From contig NZ_CP024903.1 of assembly GCF_003330765.1 (NCBI RefSeq), positions 3,336,487 through 3,400,486 of the forward strand: 64,000 bases of DNA, read 5' to 3'. The notes beneath the pieces were generated by a model that was not told where the DNA came from, did not search any database, and saw nothing but the letters and a program-made list of their open reading frames with translations. The DNA is from Burkholderia pyrrocinia (GTDB lineage: Bacteria > Pseudomonadota > Gammaproteobacteria > Burkholderiales > Burkholderiaceae). The position numbers and the translations under genes are program-made. Positions 17,383-25,492 of this stretch are shown in pieces. Each line of letters opens with the position of its first letter. Position 1 is the first letter of the stretch.

Positions 17383-18090
17383 ATGAACACCACGCCGGAT
17401 ACGCCTACGCCCCGCCCCCTTCGCGAACTCACGCCCCTCGAGGCCCGCATTGTCGGCGTGCTCGTCGAGAAGCAGCACACGGTGCCGGACACTTACCCGC
17501 TGTCGTTGAATGCGCTGACCGCGGGCTGCAACCAGAAAACCGCGCGCGCGCCGGTGATGAACGTCAGCGAGGATGAAGTCACGACCGCGCTCGACGGGCT
17601 GAAGCACCTGAGCCTCGTGATGGAGGGCAGCAGCAGCCGCGTGCCGCGTTTCGAGCACAACATGAACCGCGTGCTCGGCATCCCGAGCCAGGCGATCGCG
17701 CTGCTGACGATCCTGCTGCTGCGCGGCCCGCAGACGGCCGCGGAGCTGCGCCTGAACAGCGCGCGCCTGCATGGCTTCGCGGATATCTCGTCGGTCGAGG
17801 CGTTCCTCGACGAACTCGCGGCGCGCGCGCAGGCGCTCGTGGTCCGGCTGCCGCGTGCGCCGGGCGCGCGTGAGAACCGCTGGATGCACCTGATGTGCGG
17901 CGAGGTGAACGTGGCCGACTTCGCGGGCCTGGATGCGGGCGGCGCGGATTCCGTCCCGCCTTCCGAATTCGAGGCGCTGAAGGCCGAACAGAAGCGCCTC
18001 GCGGATGAAGTGGCGCGGCTGAACGCGCTGGTGCAGCGGATGGCTACCGAACTGGGGATTGACGTCGACGCGCCGGGCGACGCGGGCTGA
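17383..18090 (+). CDS. YceH family (UPF0502/DUF480) protein
   Basis: A 235-residue member of the conserved YceH family. The characteristic start is LTPLEARIVGVLVEKQHTVPDTYPLSLNALTAGCNQKTAR, a winged-helix fold, with a second similar domain (ALLTILLLRGPQTAAELRLNS) and NRWMHLMCGEV. The C-terminal ~35 residues form a short coiled coil (EFEALKAEQKRLADEVARLNALVQRM). The frame is open upstream to 17179, but the family N-terminus begins at 17383. The molecular function is not established. The tandem winged helices suggest nucleic-acid or protein binding in the cytoplasm. Confidence 0.88.
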   Translation: MNTTPDTPTPRPLRELTPLEARIVGVLVEKQHTVPDTYPLSLNALTAGCNQKTARAPVMNVSEDEVTTALDGLKHLSLVMEGSSSRVPRFEHNMNRVLGIPSQAIALLTILLLRGPQTAAELRLNSARLHGFADISSVEAFLDELAARAQALVVRLPRAPGARENRWMHLMCGEVNVADFAGLDAGGADSVPPSEFEALKAEQKRLADEVARLNALVQRMATELGIDVDAPGDAG

Positions 18091-18167
18091 CCGACAGCCG
18101 GTTGCGACGTTGTGCCGGCGCGTGCGCGCGCGCCGTGCAGCGGGTATCAATCGCCGCGATGCCCTCG

Positions 18168-18590
18168 CTACCAGCGGCACCCTGATTTCGCCGAAGCGTC
18201 GACATCCGACGCCCACGCGAAATCGGTTTTCTTGCCGGTGCGCGCGTTGGTGTAGGTCATCGTGTAGATTCGGGCGCCCTGCGACATCATTTCGTATTGT
18301 CCATTGACCTTGCCGTCGACCATTTCGACCCAGGTCGTCGTGAACTGATGCGGGCGGTCCTCGGCGAGCACTTCTTCTTCCTCGTGCCCGATCACCAACG
18401 GGATGGCCGTTTTCGATTGCGCATACCGGACCATGCCTCCCGACCATTTGACGACGTCGTCGTAGTAGGTGCGCATTTCGAAGCGGACGGGCTTGTCGCC
18501 CTCCGACTTGAAGCAGAACACTTCGGTGGAAACCTTTGCGAAGGCGGGCAACGCGATGCAGAGAAGCAGTGCGGCGAGGGTCTTTTTCAT
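18168..18590 (-). CDS. small secreted hypothetical protein
   Basis: A 140-residue protein starting MKKTLAALLLCIALPAFAK, a clean signal peptide. The mature part has two cysteines (VFCF and SGCRW) that could form a disulfide. No family was recognised. It sits 20 bp downstream of another unknown gene in the same direction, so the two are likely one operon. The start at 18590 is the only one that preserves the signal peptide. Confidence 0.7.
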   Translation of the reverse strand: MKKTLAALLLCIALPAFAKVSTEVFCFKSEGDKPVRFEMRTYYDDVVKWSGGMVRYAQSKTAIPLVIGHEEEEVLAEDRPHQFTTTWVEMVDGKVNGQYEMMSQGARIYTMTYTNARTGKKTDFAWASDVDASAKSGCRW

Positions 18591-18610
18591 GATGGCGGGT
18601 AAAGGACGAT

Positions 18611-19165
18611 TCAACCGAGGACGATCCGCGTGGCGCCCGCATCGACGAGCCGGAACAGCAGATCCTCGACGGCCGCCTCGGGTGCGGAACCGAGATCCGC
18701 ATTGACGCGCCACCCCTGTTCCGTGCGAACCGGTTCCGACAGGTAGTGAACGATGCCATGCAGGCCATCTTCGGCCGGCGCGTTCTCGTCGTCGACATCG
18801 AACCATGCGAAGAACCACGTCTTGAACGCGTCGGTCGCCGCGCTTTCGTCGAGACCGTCGGCCTCGATCGCGGCCCAGTCCCATACGAACGGGCGAATCG
18901 ACACGGCCGCCGTTTCGAGGTCGAACGCGAACGGCTCGAAATCCAGTTGAGTAGTCGAATCGACCATCGCGGGCTGGCCGGCCGCGTCGCCTTCGGCCGG
19001 GATCGTATCGGCCCGGCACGGCAGCGCGAGCGGCCCTTCGGTGGCCAGCGTGCCGTCGGCCCGCCGGTAGGCCGGCTCGACGATCACCGCCGGTTGCGCT
19101 GCCGCTTTCGCGAGCAGGTCGGCATAGGGTTGGCGGATGGCGCGGAGCAGTTCGGATACGGTCAT
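18611..19165 (-). CDS. hypothetical cytoplasmic protein
   Basis: A 184-residue acidic protein without signal peptide or membrane segment. The sequence has a repeated aromatic-acidic flavour (FVWDWAAIEADGLDE, FKTWFFAWFDVDDENA) and ends VDAGATRIVLG. High third-position GC supports a real gene. No family was recognised. It is the first gene of a two-gene operon with the small secreted protein at 18590, which is unusual because one product is cytoplasmic and the other exported. Confidence 0.68.
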   Translation of the reverse strand: MTVSELLRAIRQPYADLLAKAAAQPAVIVEPAYRRADGTLATEGPLALPCRADTIPAEGDAAGQPAMVDSTTQLDFEPFAFDLETAAVSIRPFVWDWAAIEADGLDESAATDAFKTWFFAWFDVDDENAPAEDGLHGIVHYLSEPVRTEQGWRVNADLGSAPEAAVEDLLFRLVDAGATRIVLG

Positions 19166-19379
19166 CGTGGCGTGTCGGTTAGGCAGGGAACGATCGGTCA
19201 CAGGCAGACGGTGCGCGGTGCGACCCGCGTCGTACGACGGGCCGCTTCGGTACCGGACAGCCGTGATCGTACGGCACTTCGGCCGGGCGCGGACAGTCGG
19301 CCGAACGGCCGTGGCGCTCGCCCGTCCGGGTGCCATAATCGAGCCTGCCCATCATTCCAGACGTCCCCGGAGAATCACC

Positions 19380-20507
19380 ATGCAGAACCTCGACAATCCT
19401 TCCCACGATCGCGAGGTAGGCAGCGCCGACGCGACGCAGGACACCACGCGCATCGACGACGTCCGCATCGGCGCCGTGCGTCCGCTGATTTCGCCGGCGC
19501 TGCTGCTGGACGAGCTGCCGGTGCCGGCCGCCACGCAGACGCTCGTCGAGGATACGCGCCGCGCGATCGGCGACATCCTGCACGGCCGTGACGACCGGCT
19601 GCTGCTCGTCGTCGGCCCGTGCTCGATCCACGATCACGGCCAGGCGCTCGACTACGCGCGCCGCCTGAAGGTCGCCACCGATGCGCTGAAGGACGACCTG
19701 CTGATCACGATGCGCGTCTACTTCGAGAAGCCGCGCACGACGGTCGGCTGGAAGGGCTACATCAACGATCCGCGCCTCGACGGCAGCTTCCGCATCAACG
19801 AAGGGCTGCGCGCCGCGCGGCAACTGCTGCTCGATATCAACGCGCTCGGCCTGCCGGCCTCGACCGAATTCCTCGACCTGCTCAGCCCGCAGTACATCGC
19901 CGACCTGATCGCGTGGGGTGCGATCGGCGCACGCACGACCGAGAGCCAGAGCCATCGCCAGCTCGCGTCGGGCCTGAGCTGCCCGATCGGCTTCAAGAAC
20001 GGTACCGACGGCGGCGTGCAGGTCGCGTCGGACGCGATCGTCGCCGCGGCCGCGAGCCATGCGTTCATGGGGATGACGAAGATGGGGATGGCCGCGATCT
20101 TCGAGACGCGCGGCAACGACGACGCGCACGTGATCCTGCGCGGCGGCAAGAGCGGCCCGAACTACGACGCCGAACATGTCGAGGCGTGCTGCGCGGTGCT
20201 GCGCAAGGCTGGGTTGCGCGAGCAGGTGATGGTCGACTGCTCGCACGCGAATTCGAACAAGTCGCACGAGCGGCAGATCGACGTCGCGCAGGATCTCGCG
20301 CGGCAACTGTCGCAGGGCGAGCAGCGGATCGTCGGCGTGATGGTCGAGAGCCATCTCGAAGCCGGGCGCCAGGACCTGAAGCCGGGCGTGCCGCTGAAAT
20401 ACGGCGTGTCGATCACCGATGCGTGCCTGAGCTGGACGCAGACGGAGCCCGTGCTCGACGTGCTGGCCGAGGCGGTGCGGCATCGCCGCGCGCAGTCGCG
20501 CGGATAG
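19380..20507 (+). CDS. aroG: class I DAHP synthase
   Basis: A 375-residue 3-deoxy-D-arabino-heptulosonate-7-phosphate synthase, which joins phosphoenolpyruvate and erythrose 4-phosphate in the first step of aromatic amino-acid synthesis. AroFGH-type marks: VVGPCSIHD, MRVYFEKPRTTVGWKGYINDP, PASTEFLDLLSPQYIADLIAWGAIGARTTESQSHRQLASGLSCPIGFKNGTDG, and VDCSHANSNKSHERQ. The metal-binding Cys, His, Glu and Asp contexts are intact. The N-terminus (~40 residues before ISPALLLDELP) is longer than in E. coli AroG. Which aromatic amino acid inhibits it cannot be told. The gene is monocistronic, with CCCCGGAGAATC upstream of the ATG. Confidence 0.94.
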   Translation: MQNLDNPSHDREVGSADATQDTTRIDDVRIGAVRPLISPALLLDELPVPAATQTLVEDTRRAIGDILHGRDDRLLLVVGPCSIHDHGQALDYARRLKVATDALKDDLLITMRVYFEKPRTTVGWKGYINDPRLDGSFRINEGLRAARQLLLDINALGLPASTEFLDLLSPQYIADLIAWGAIGARTTESQSHRQLASGLSCPIGFKNGTDGGVQVASDAIVAAAASHAFMGMTKMGMAAIFETRGNDDAHVILRGGKSGPNYDAEHVEACCAVLRKAGLREQVMVDCSHANSNKSHERQIDVAQDLARQLSQGEQRIVGVMVESHLEAGRQDLKPGVPLKYGVSITDACLSWTQTEPVLDVLAEAVRHRRAQSRG

Positions 20508-20672
20508 CGCGGGGGCTGCGTCATCACGTTCGATGCAGCGTCGCGCGAGTGGCGCTAATATGCGCCGGTGCGATGCGTCGCGCGCGGGCCGGCCGCGCCG
20601 CCGCGACGCGTGCATGGAGGCGGCGAGGCCGGCCGCCGATACCGACAACAATTCACCGGAGTGCATAACAGC

Positions 20673-21101
20673 ATGACTTTCTACAAGACTCTCATCGCAG
20701 CCGCCGTCCTCGCATCGAGCGTCAGCGCGCACGCGCAGATCGCCGGCGCACAACCGCTCAGCGTGACCGTCGAGCAATCGCAGGCGCTGCTCGAAGGCTG
20801 GAGCGTGAAGAAGAGCGTGCTCGGCAAGGCGGTCTACAACGACCAGAACCAGAAGGTCGGCACCGTGCGCGACCTGATCGTCGCGCCGGACGGCTCGGTG
20901 TCGGCGGCGATCGTGTCGGCCGGCGGTTTCCTCGGCGTGGCCGCGCACGATGTCGCGGTGCCGATCGCGTCGCTCGACGTGCGCAACGGCAACATCTACC
21001 TGCCGGGCGCGACGAAGGATGCGCTGAAGGCCACGCCGGCGTTCCAGTACGCGAAGGTGCCGTCGCCGCCGAAGCCGAAGAAGCTCGACGACAAGCACTG
21101 A
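20673..21101 (+). CDS. secreted PRC-barrel domain protein
   Basis: A 142-residue protein with a signal peptide ending near SAHAQ. The mature part is a PRC-barrel-like domain: WSVKKSVLGKAVYNDQNQKVGTVRDLIVAPDGSVSAAIVSAGGFLGVAAHDVAVPIASL, matching the beta-barrel fold of photosynthetic reaction-centre H subunits and RimM. The C-terminus is basic and proline-rich (PSPPKPKKLDDKH). In beta-proteobacteria such periplasmic proteins are common and linked to envelope or stress functions, but no specific role is established. Confidence 0.8.
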   Translation: MTFYKTLIAAAVLASSVSAHAQIAGAQPLSVTVEQSQALLEGWSVKKSVLGKAVYNDQNQKVGTVRDLIVAPDGSVSAAIVSAGGFLGVAAHDVAVPIASLDVRNGNIYLPGATKDALKATPAFQYAKVPSPPKPKKLDDKH

Positions 21102-21108
21102 TGCATGC

Positions 21109-21133
21109 GGCCCGGCACGTCCTGTGCCGGGCC
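21109..21133. terminator. hairpin between convergent genes
   Basis: A perfect 10-bp inverted repeat GGCCCGGCAC / GTGCCGGGCC with a 5-nt loop, eight bases past the PRC-barrel stop. No T tract. Confidence 0.55.
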
Positions 21134-21203
21134 AGGCCGACCGCGGGCCGTGGATGGCCGCGCGTCGGCGTCGTGTGCGGCCCCGCACCGCGAATGCCGG
21201 CGA

Positions 21204-22040
21204 TCAGCTTGCCGGCGTCTTCCCGTCTCCCCACACCCCGCTGAAGCCGAACGAGACCGGCCCGCTCAGGTACACGCTGCCGGCGCCGTCCCATTGAACG
21301 GTGACGTCGCCGCCGTCGCATGTAACCCGCACGGTATCGTCGAGCAGCCCGCGCCGGATGCCGTTGACCACCGCGCCGCACGAACACGATCCCGAACCGA
21401 GCGGCACGCCGCCGCCGCGCTCCCAGATGCGCAAGCGGATATGCGTGCGATCGATGACCTGAACGAAATGCACGTTGGTTTTCTGCGGAAACAGCGGATG
21501 TGTTTCGATTGCGGGGCCGCGCGCCTCGATGTCGATTGCATCGAAGTCGTCGACGAAGAACGTGCAGTGCGGATTGCCCATGTTGCACGCGGCCGGTGCG
21601 CCGGGCAGCGGGAGGGCGAGCGTGTCGGCTTCTTCTGCGACGGGCACGTCGTGCCAGCCGACACGCGGTGCGCCCATCTCGACCGTGACCCGCCCGTGCG
21701 CATCGTGCGAACAGAGCAGGCGCCCGCGATTCGTACGCAGCACGACCGACGCCGTGCCGGTTTCCCGCATCAGCTTCCACGCGACACCGCGCGTCGCGCT
21801 GCCGCACGTATCGAGCGGCGAACCGTCGGCGTTCCAGAACGCGACGCGCGCCGCCGCGTCGTCGCAGTCCGACATCACCGCGAGCTGGTTGAAGCCGATG
21901 CCGCGACGCCGGTCGCCCATGCGCCGCACGAGGTCGCGGTCGATGGCGTGCGTTTGACCTTGCTCTTGATCCTGACCGCGCAGGTCGACGATGACGAAGT
22001 CATCGCCGTTCGCGTTCATCTTCTGAAATCCGATCGGCAT
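21204..22040 (-). CDS. divergent diaminopimelate-epimerase (DapF) paralogue
   Basis: A 278-residue PLP-independent epimerase-fold protein with DapF landmarks: FQKMNANGDDFVIVD at the N-terminus, DTCGSATRG around C79, NMGNPHCTFFVDD and WERGGG. C79 matches the first catalytic cysteine. At the second catalytic position, where DapF has ACGTG or ACGSG, this protein reads LGSGSCSCGAV. By alignment from ERG that position is Ser216, although C219 and C221 lie close by. The usual GNDF is also NGDDF. It is therefore likely a paralogue with altered chemistry rather than the housekeeping enzyme. It is divergent from cstA. Confidence 0.78.
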   Translation of the reverse strand: MPIGFQKMNANGDDFVIVDLRGQDQEQGQTHAIDRDLVRRMGDRRRGIGFNQLAVMSDCDDAAARVAFWNADGSPLDTCGSATRGVAWKLMRETGTASVVLRTNRGRLLCSHDAHGRVTVEMGAPRVGWHDVPVAEEADTLALPLPGAPAACNMGNPHCTFFVDDFDAIDIEARGPAIETHPLFPQKTNVHFVQVIDRTHIRLRIWERGGGVPLGSGSCSCGAVVNGIRRGLLDDTVRVTCDGGDVTVQWDGAGSVYLSGPVSFGFSGVWGDGKTPAS

Positions 22041-22134
22041 GGCGGTTCCGCAATCGAGGCAGGCAAACACTGTACGTGGCTTGCCGGGCGCGATCAATCG
22101 CGGCCGGACGACGCGTGTGCAACGTTCATGTGGC

Positions 22135-22164
22135 GCAGGGCTACGTAATTCTACGTAGCCCTGC
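22135..22164. promoter_or_regulatory. 13-bp perfect inverted repeat upstream of cstA
   Basis: GCAGGGCTACGTA (22135-22147) and its exact complement (22152-22164) flank ATTC. A third TACGTAG follows at 22166-22172. It lies between divergent dapF-like and cstA genes, so it may be an operator or a transcribed hairpin. Confidence 0.6.
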
Positions 22165-22320
22165 GTACGTAGTTATCCGCTTGTAAGCAGCCCCTGTCGC
22201 ACGGAATACTACGGCCCACCGCCCCGACTTCGACGAGACCGGGGCACGACGCATCGACGTCACGTGGGCGCGGCACGTCGCCGTTCCCAATCAAAACCAC
22301 ATTGGAGACCAGGAGACGCC

Positions 22321-24399
22321 ATGAATCGGGCTTCCAGCACCCTGCTCTGGATCGCGGTCGCGCTGCTCGGCGCGTTCTCGTTCGGAACGATCGCACTCGC
22401 GCACGGCGAACGCGTCAGTGCCCTCTGGATCGTGATCGCCGCTGTCTGCGTGTATCTGATCGCGTATCGCTTCTACAGCCGTTTCATCGCCAGCAAGGTG
22501 ATGCAGCTCGACGGGCTGCGGATGACGCCGGCGGTCAAGTACAACGACGGCCTCGACTACGTGCCGACCAACAAGTACGTGCTGTTCGGCCATCACTTCG
22601 CCGCGATCGCCGGCGCGGGGCCGCTCGTCGGGCCTGTGCTCGCTGCGCAGATGGGCTATACGCCCGGCATGCTGTGGATCCTGGCCGGCGTCGTGTTCGC
22701 CGGCGCGGTGCAGGACTTCATCGTGCTGTTCATCTCGACGCGCCGCGACGGCCGCTCGCTCGGCGATCTCGTCAAGATGGAACTCGGCACGGTGCCCGGC
22801 GTGATCGCGCTGTTCGGCGCGTTCCTGATCATGGTGATCATCCTCGCGGTGCTCGCGCTGATCGTCGTGAAGGCGCTGACCAATTCGCCGTGGGGCACGT
22901 TCACCGTCGCCGCGACGATTCCGATCGCGCTGTTCATGGGCGTCTATACGCGCTACATCCGTCCGGGCCGCATCGGCGAAGTGTCGATCATCGGCTTCGT
23001 CGGGCTGATGGCGGCGATCGCGTTCGGGCAGAACGTCAGCGCTTCGCCGACGCTCGCCGCATGGTTCACGTTCAACGGCACGCAGCTCACGTGGATCCTG
23101 ATCGGCTATGGCTTCGTCGCATCGGTGCTGCCGGTGTGGCTGCTGCTCGCACCGCGCGACTACCTGTCGACGTTCCTGAAGATCGGCACGATCCTCGGTC
23201 TCGCGATCGGCATCCTGGTCGTCGCGCCGGAACTGAAGATGCCCGCGCTGACGAAGTTCGTCGACGGCACGGGCCCCGTGTGGTCGGGCGGCCTGTTCCC
23301 GTTCCTGTTCATCACGATCGCGTGCGGCGCGGTGTCGGGCTTCCACGCGCTGATCGCGTCGGGCACGACGCCGAAGCTGATCGACAACGAAACCAACGCG
23401 CGCTTCATCGGTTACGGCGCGATGCTGATGGAATCGTTCGTCGCGATCATGGCGCTGGTCGCCGCGTGCGTGATCGAACCGGGCGTCTACTTCGCGATGA
23501 ACGCGCCGGCCGCCGTGCTCGGCTCGACGCCGGAAGCCGTCGCGAACACCGTCACGCAGTGGGGCTTCGTGCTGACGCCCGACATGCTGACGCAGACCGC
23601 GAAGGCCGTCGGCGAAACGACGATCATCGCGCGCGCGGGCGGCGCGCCGACGCTGGCCGTCGGCATGGCGCACATCCTGCACCAGGTGATCGGCGGCGAA
23701 GCGATGATGGCGTTCTGGTATCACTTCGCGATCCTGTTCGAGGCGCTGTTCATCCTGACGGCCGTCGACGCCGGCACGCGCGCGGGCCGCTTCATGCTGC
23801 AGGATCTGCTCGGCACGTTCCACCCGGCGCTCAAGCGCACCGAGTCGCTGCCCGCGAACCTGGTCGCCACCGCGCTGTGCGTGGCCGCGTGGGGCTACTT
23901 CCTGTACCAGGGCGTAGTCGATCCGCTCGGTGGCATCAACACGCTGTGGCCGCTGTTCGGCATTTCGAACCAGATGCTCGCCGCGATCGCGCTGGTGCTC
24001 GGCACCGTCGTGCTGTTCAAGATGAAGCGCGAGCGCTATGCGTGGGTGACGATCGTGCCGACCGTATGGCTGCTGATCTGCACGCTGACGGCCGGCTGGC
24101 AGAAGATCTTCGATGCGAACCCGAAGGTCAGCTTCCTCGCGCACGCCGCGAAGCTGCAGGCCGCGGTGGACGAAGGCAAGGTGCTCGCGCCGGCGAAGTC
24201 GATCGCGCAGATGAAGCGGATCATCTTCAACGACTACATCGATGCGGCGCTGGCCGGGCTGTTCATCTTCGTCGTCGTGAGCATCGCGGTGTACGGCGTG
24301 ATCGCCGTGCTGCGCGCGCGCCGCGAGTCGAAGCCGACCGTGCGCGAGACGCCGTTCGAAGCGATGCCGGCCGCGCAGGCGCTCGGCAGCGGACGTTAA
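22321..24399 (+). CDS. cstA: carbon starvation protein CstA
   Basis: A 692-residue polytopic inner-membrane protein. CstA-type transporters take up peptides or pyruvate under carbon starvation. Family marks: the N-terminal YRFYSRFIASKVM, KYNDGLDYVPTNKYVLFGHHFAAIAGAGPLVGPVLAAQMGY, DFIVLFISTRRDGRSLGD, and SGFHALIASGTTPKLIDNE. About 16-18 hydrophobic segments are visible, and the length matches E. coli CstA (701). GGAG precedes the ATG at 22321. It is followed after 12 bp by a ybdD-type gene, the conserved partner. The TACGTA palindrome upstream may be its control site. Confidence 0.95.
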   Translation: MNRASSTLLWIAVALLGAFSFGTIALAHGERVSALWIVIAAVCVYLIAYRFYSRFIASKVMQLDGLRMTPAVKYNDGLDYVPTNKYVLFGHHFAAIAGAGPLVGPVLAAQMGYTPGMLWILAGVVFAGAVQDFIVLFISTRRDGRSLGDLVKMELGTVPGVIALFGAFLIMVIILAVLALIVVKALTNSPWGTFTVAATIPIALFMGVYTRYIRPGRIGEVSIIGFVGLMAAIAFGQNVSASPTLAAWFTFNGTQLTWILIGYGFVASVLPVWLLLAPRDYLSTFLKIGTILGLAIGILVVAPELKMPALTKFVDGTGPVWSGGLFPFLFITIACGAVSGFHALIASGTTPKLIDNETNARFIGYGAMLMESFVAIMALVAACVIEPGVYFAMNAPAAVLGSTPEAVANTVTQWGFVLTPDMLTQTAKAVGETTIIARAGGAPTLAVGMAHILHQVIGGEAMMAFWYHFAILFEALFILTAVDAGTRAGRFMLQDLLGTFHPALKRTESLPANLVATALCVAAWGYFLYQGVVDPLGGINTLWPLFGISNQMLAAIALVLGTVVLFKMKRERYAWVTIVPTVWLLICTLTAGWQKIFDANPKVSFLAHAAKLQAAVDEGKVLAPAKSIAQMKRIIFNDYIDAALAGLFIFVVVSIAVYGVIAVLRARRESKPTVRETPFEAMPAAQALGSGR

Positions 24400-24411
24400 G
24401 GGGAGGCCGCG

Positions 24412-24618
24412 ATGTTCAGCGATCTTGGCAGCGACCTGCGCAGCGCGGGGCGTTACCTCGGGCAGGCGTTGCGGCTGATGGTCGGCCTGCCCGACTACGA
24501 CACCTACGTCGCGCACATGCGCGAGACCCATCCGGACCGCGAGCCGATGACGTACGAGGAATTTTTCCGCGAGCGTCAGAATGCGCGGTACGGGTCGGGA
24601 GCAGGGAAGTGTTGCTGA
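24412..24618 (+). CDS. ybdD: YbdD/YjiX family small protein
   Basis: A 68-residue protein of the DUF466 family, with the typical [49 protein letters not shown] pattern and a C-terminal Cys pair. Such small proteins are encoded directly after cstA or related transporters in many proteobacteria and are thought to act with them. GGGAGG precedes the ATG. Same operon as cstA. Confidence 0.92.
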   Translation: MFSDLGSDLRSAGRYLGQALRLMVGLPDYDTYVAHMRETHPDREPMTYEEFFRERQNARYGSGAGKCC

Positions 24619-24654
24619 GCCGGGCCGGCGAGACGGCCCGGTGATGGACCAGGG

Positions 24655-24688
24655 AGCGCCGCGACGGATTTCGTGGCGCTTTTTCTTT
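24655..24688 (+). terminator. intrinsic terminator of cstA-ybdD
   Basis: AGCGCC-G-CGA pairs with TCG-T-GGCGCT and is followed by TTTTCTTT. A second GC-only hairpin (CCGGGCC/GGCCCGG, 24620-24641) lies just upstream, right after the ybdD stop. Confidence 0.82.
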
Positions 24689-24812
24689 GGCGGGCCGGCG
24701 GCGCGCGTGTCGCGGGAATCGCCGCGCCGTTTGCCGGCGCGCAGCACGGCAAGGTTCGGCGGCCGGTATCATAGGCTCATTTTCCCGGTGGACCCGCGCA
24801 GGAGAACACGTC

Positions 24813-25433
24813 GTGCATGTCGGTGAGCGTTTCAACAGCATTTCCCATCTCGTCGGCGCGGTACTGTCGGTGGCAGGCCTCGTGGCGCTCGTGACGATGG
24901 GCGCGCTCGAAGGCGACCCGTACAAGGTGGTGAGCTTCAGCGTGTACGGCGCGATGCTGATCCTGCTCTACGCGATCTCGACGCTGTACCACAGCGTGCG
25001 CAATCCGCGCCTGAAAGCCATCCTGCAGAAATGCGACCACTCGGCGATCTACCTGCTGATCGCCGGCAGCTACACGCCGTTCACGCTGGTGACGTTGCGC
25101 GGCCCATGGGGCTGGTCGCTGTTCGGCGTGAGCTGGGGGCTCGCGTTGCTGGGCATCGTGCAGGAACTGACGCTCGGGCGGCGCACGCGCATGCTGTCGA
25201 TGATCCTGTACGTGTTGATGGGCTGGCTGGCGCTCGTCGCGGTGCGCCCGCTGATCCATGCGCTGCCGCCGGTGGGCACGGCGTGGCTCGTGGCCGGCGG
25301 CGTCATCTACAGCGTAGGGATCTACTTCTTCATCAACGACGAACGCATTCGCCACGGGCATGGCATCTGGCACCTGTTCGTGCTGGCCGGCAGCCTGTGC
25401 CAGTTCGTCAGCGTCGCGATGTATGTCGCGTAA
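24813..25433 (+). CDS. haemolysin III / PAQR-family membrane protein
   Basis: A 206-residue seven-helix membrane protein of the HlyIII (YqfA) family. It shows the family residues FNSISHLVGAVLS, ISTLYHSVRN, CDHSAIYLLIAGSYTPFTL, YFFINDERIRHGHGIWHLFVLAGSLCQF. The conserved Ser/His/Asp/His set is that of the CREST hydrolase superfamily. The start is GTG at 24813, with AGGAG eight bases upstream. Despite the name, cytolytic activity is doubtful. A lipid-modifying or membrane-homeostasis role is more likely. Confidence 0.9.
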   Translation: MHVGERFNSISHLVGAVLSVAGLVALVTMGALEGDPYKVVSFSVYGAMLILLYAISTLYHSVRNPRLKAILQKCDHSAIYLLIAGSYTPFTLVTLRGPWGWSLFGVSWGLALLGIVQELTLGRRTRMLSMILYVLMGWLALVAVRPLIHALPPVGTAWLVAGGVIYSVGIYFFINDERIRHGHGIWHLFVLAGSLCQFVSVAMYVA

Positions 25434-25492
25434 GCGGAATGCCGCGTTGACCTTGTGACGACGCGCCACGGGCACGTCTGCCGACGCATTCG

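Noticed and set aside
24687..24812. Upstream extension of the haemolysin III gene
   Set aside because: Contains the cstA-ybdD intrinsic terminator and no family sequence. GTG at 24813 has a proper ribosome binding site.
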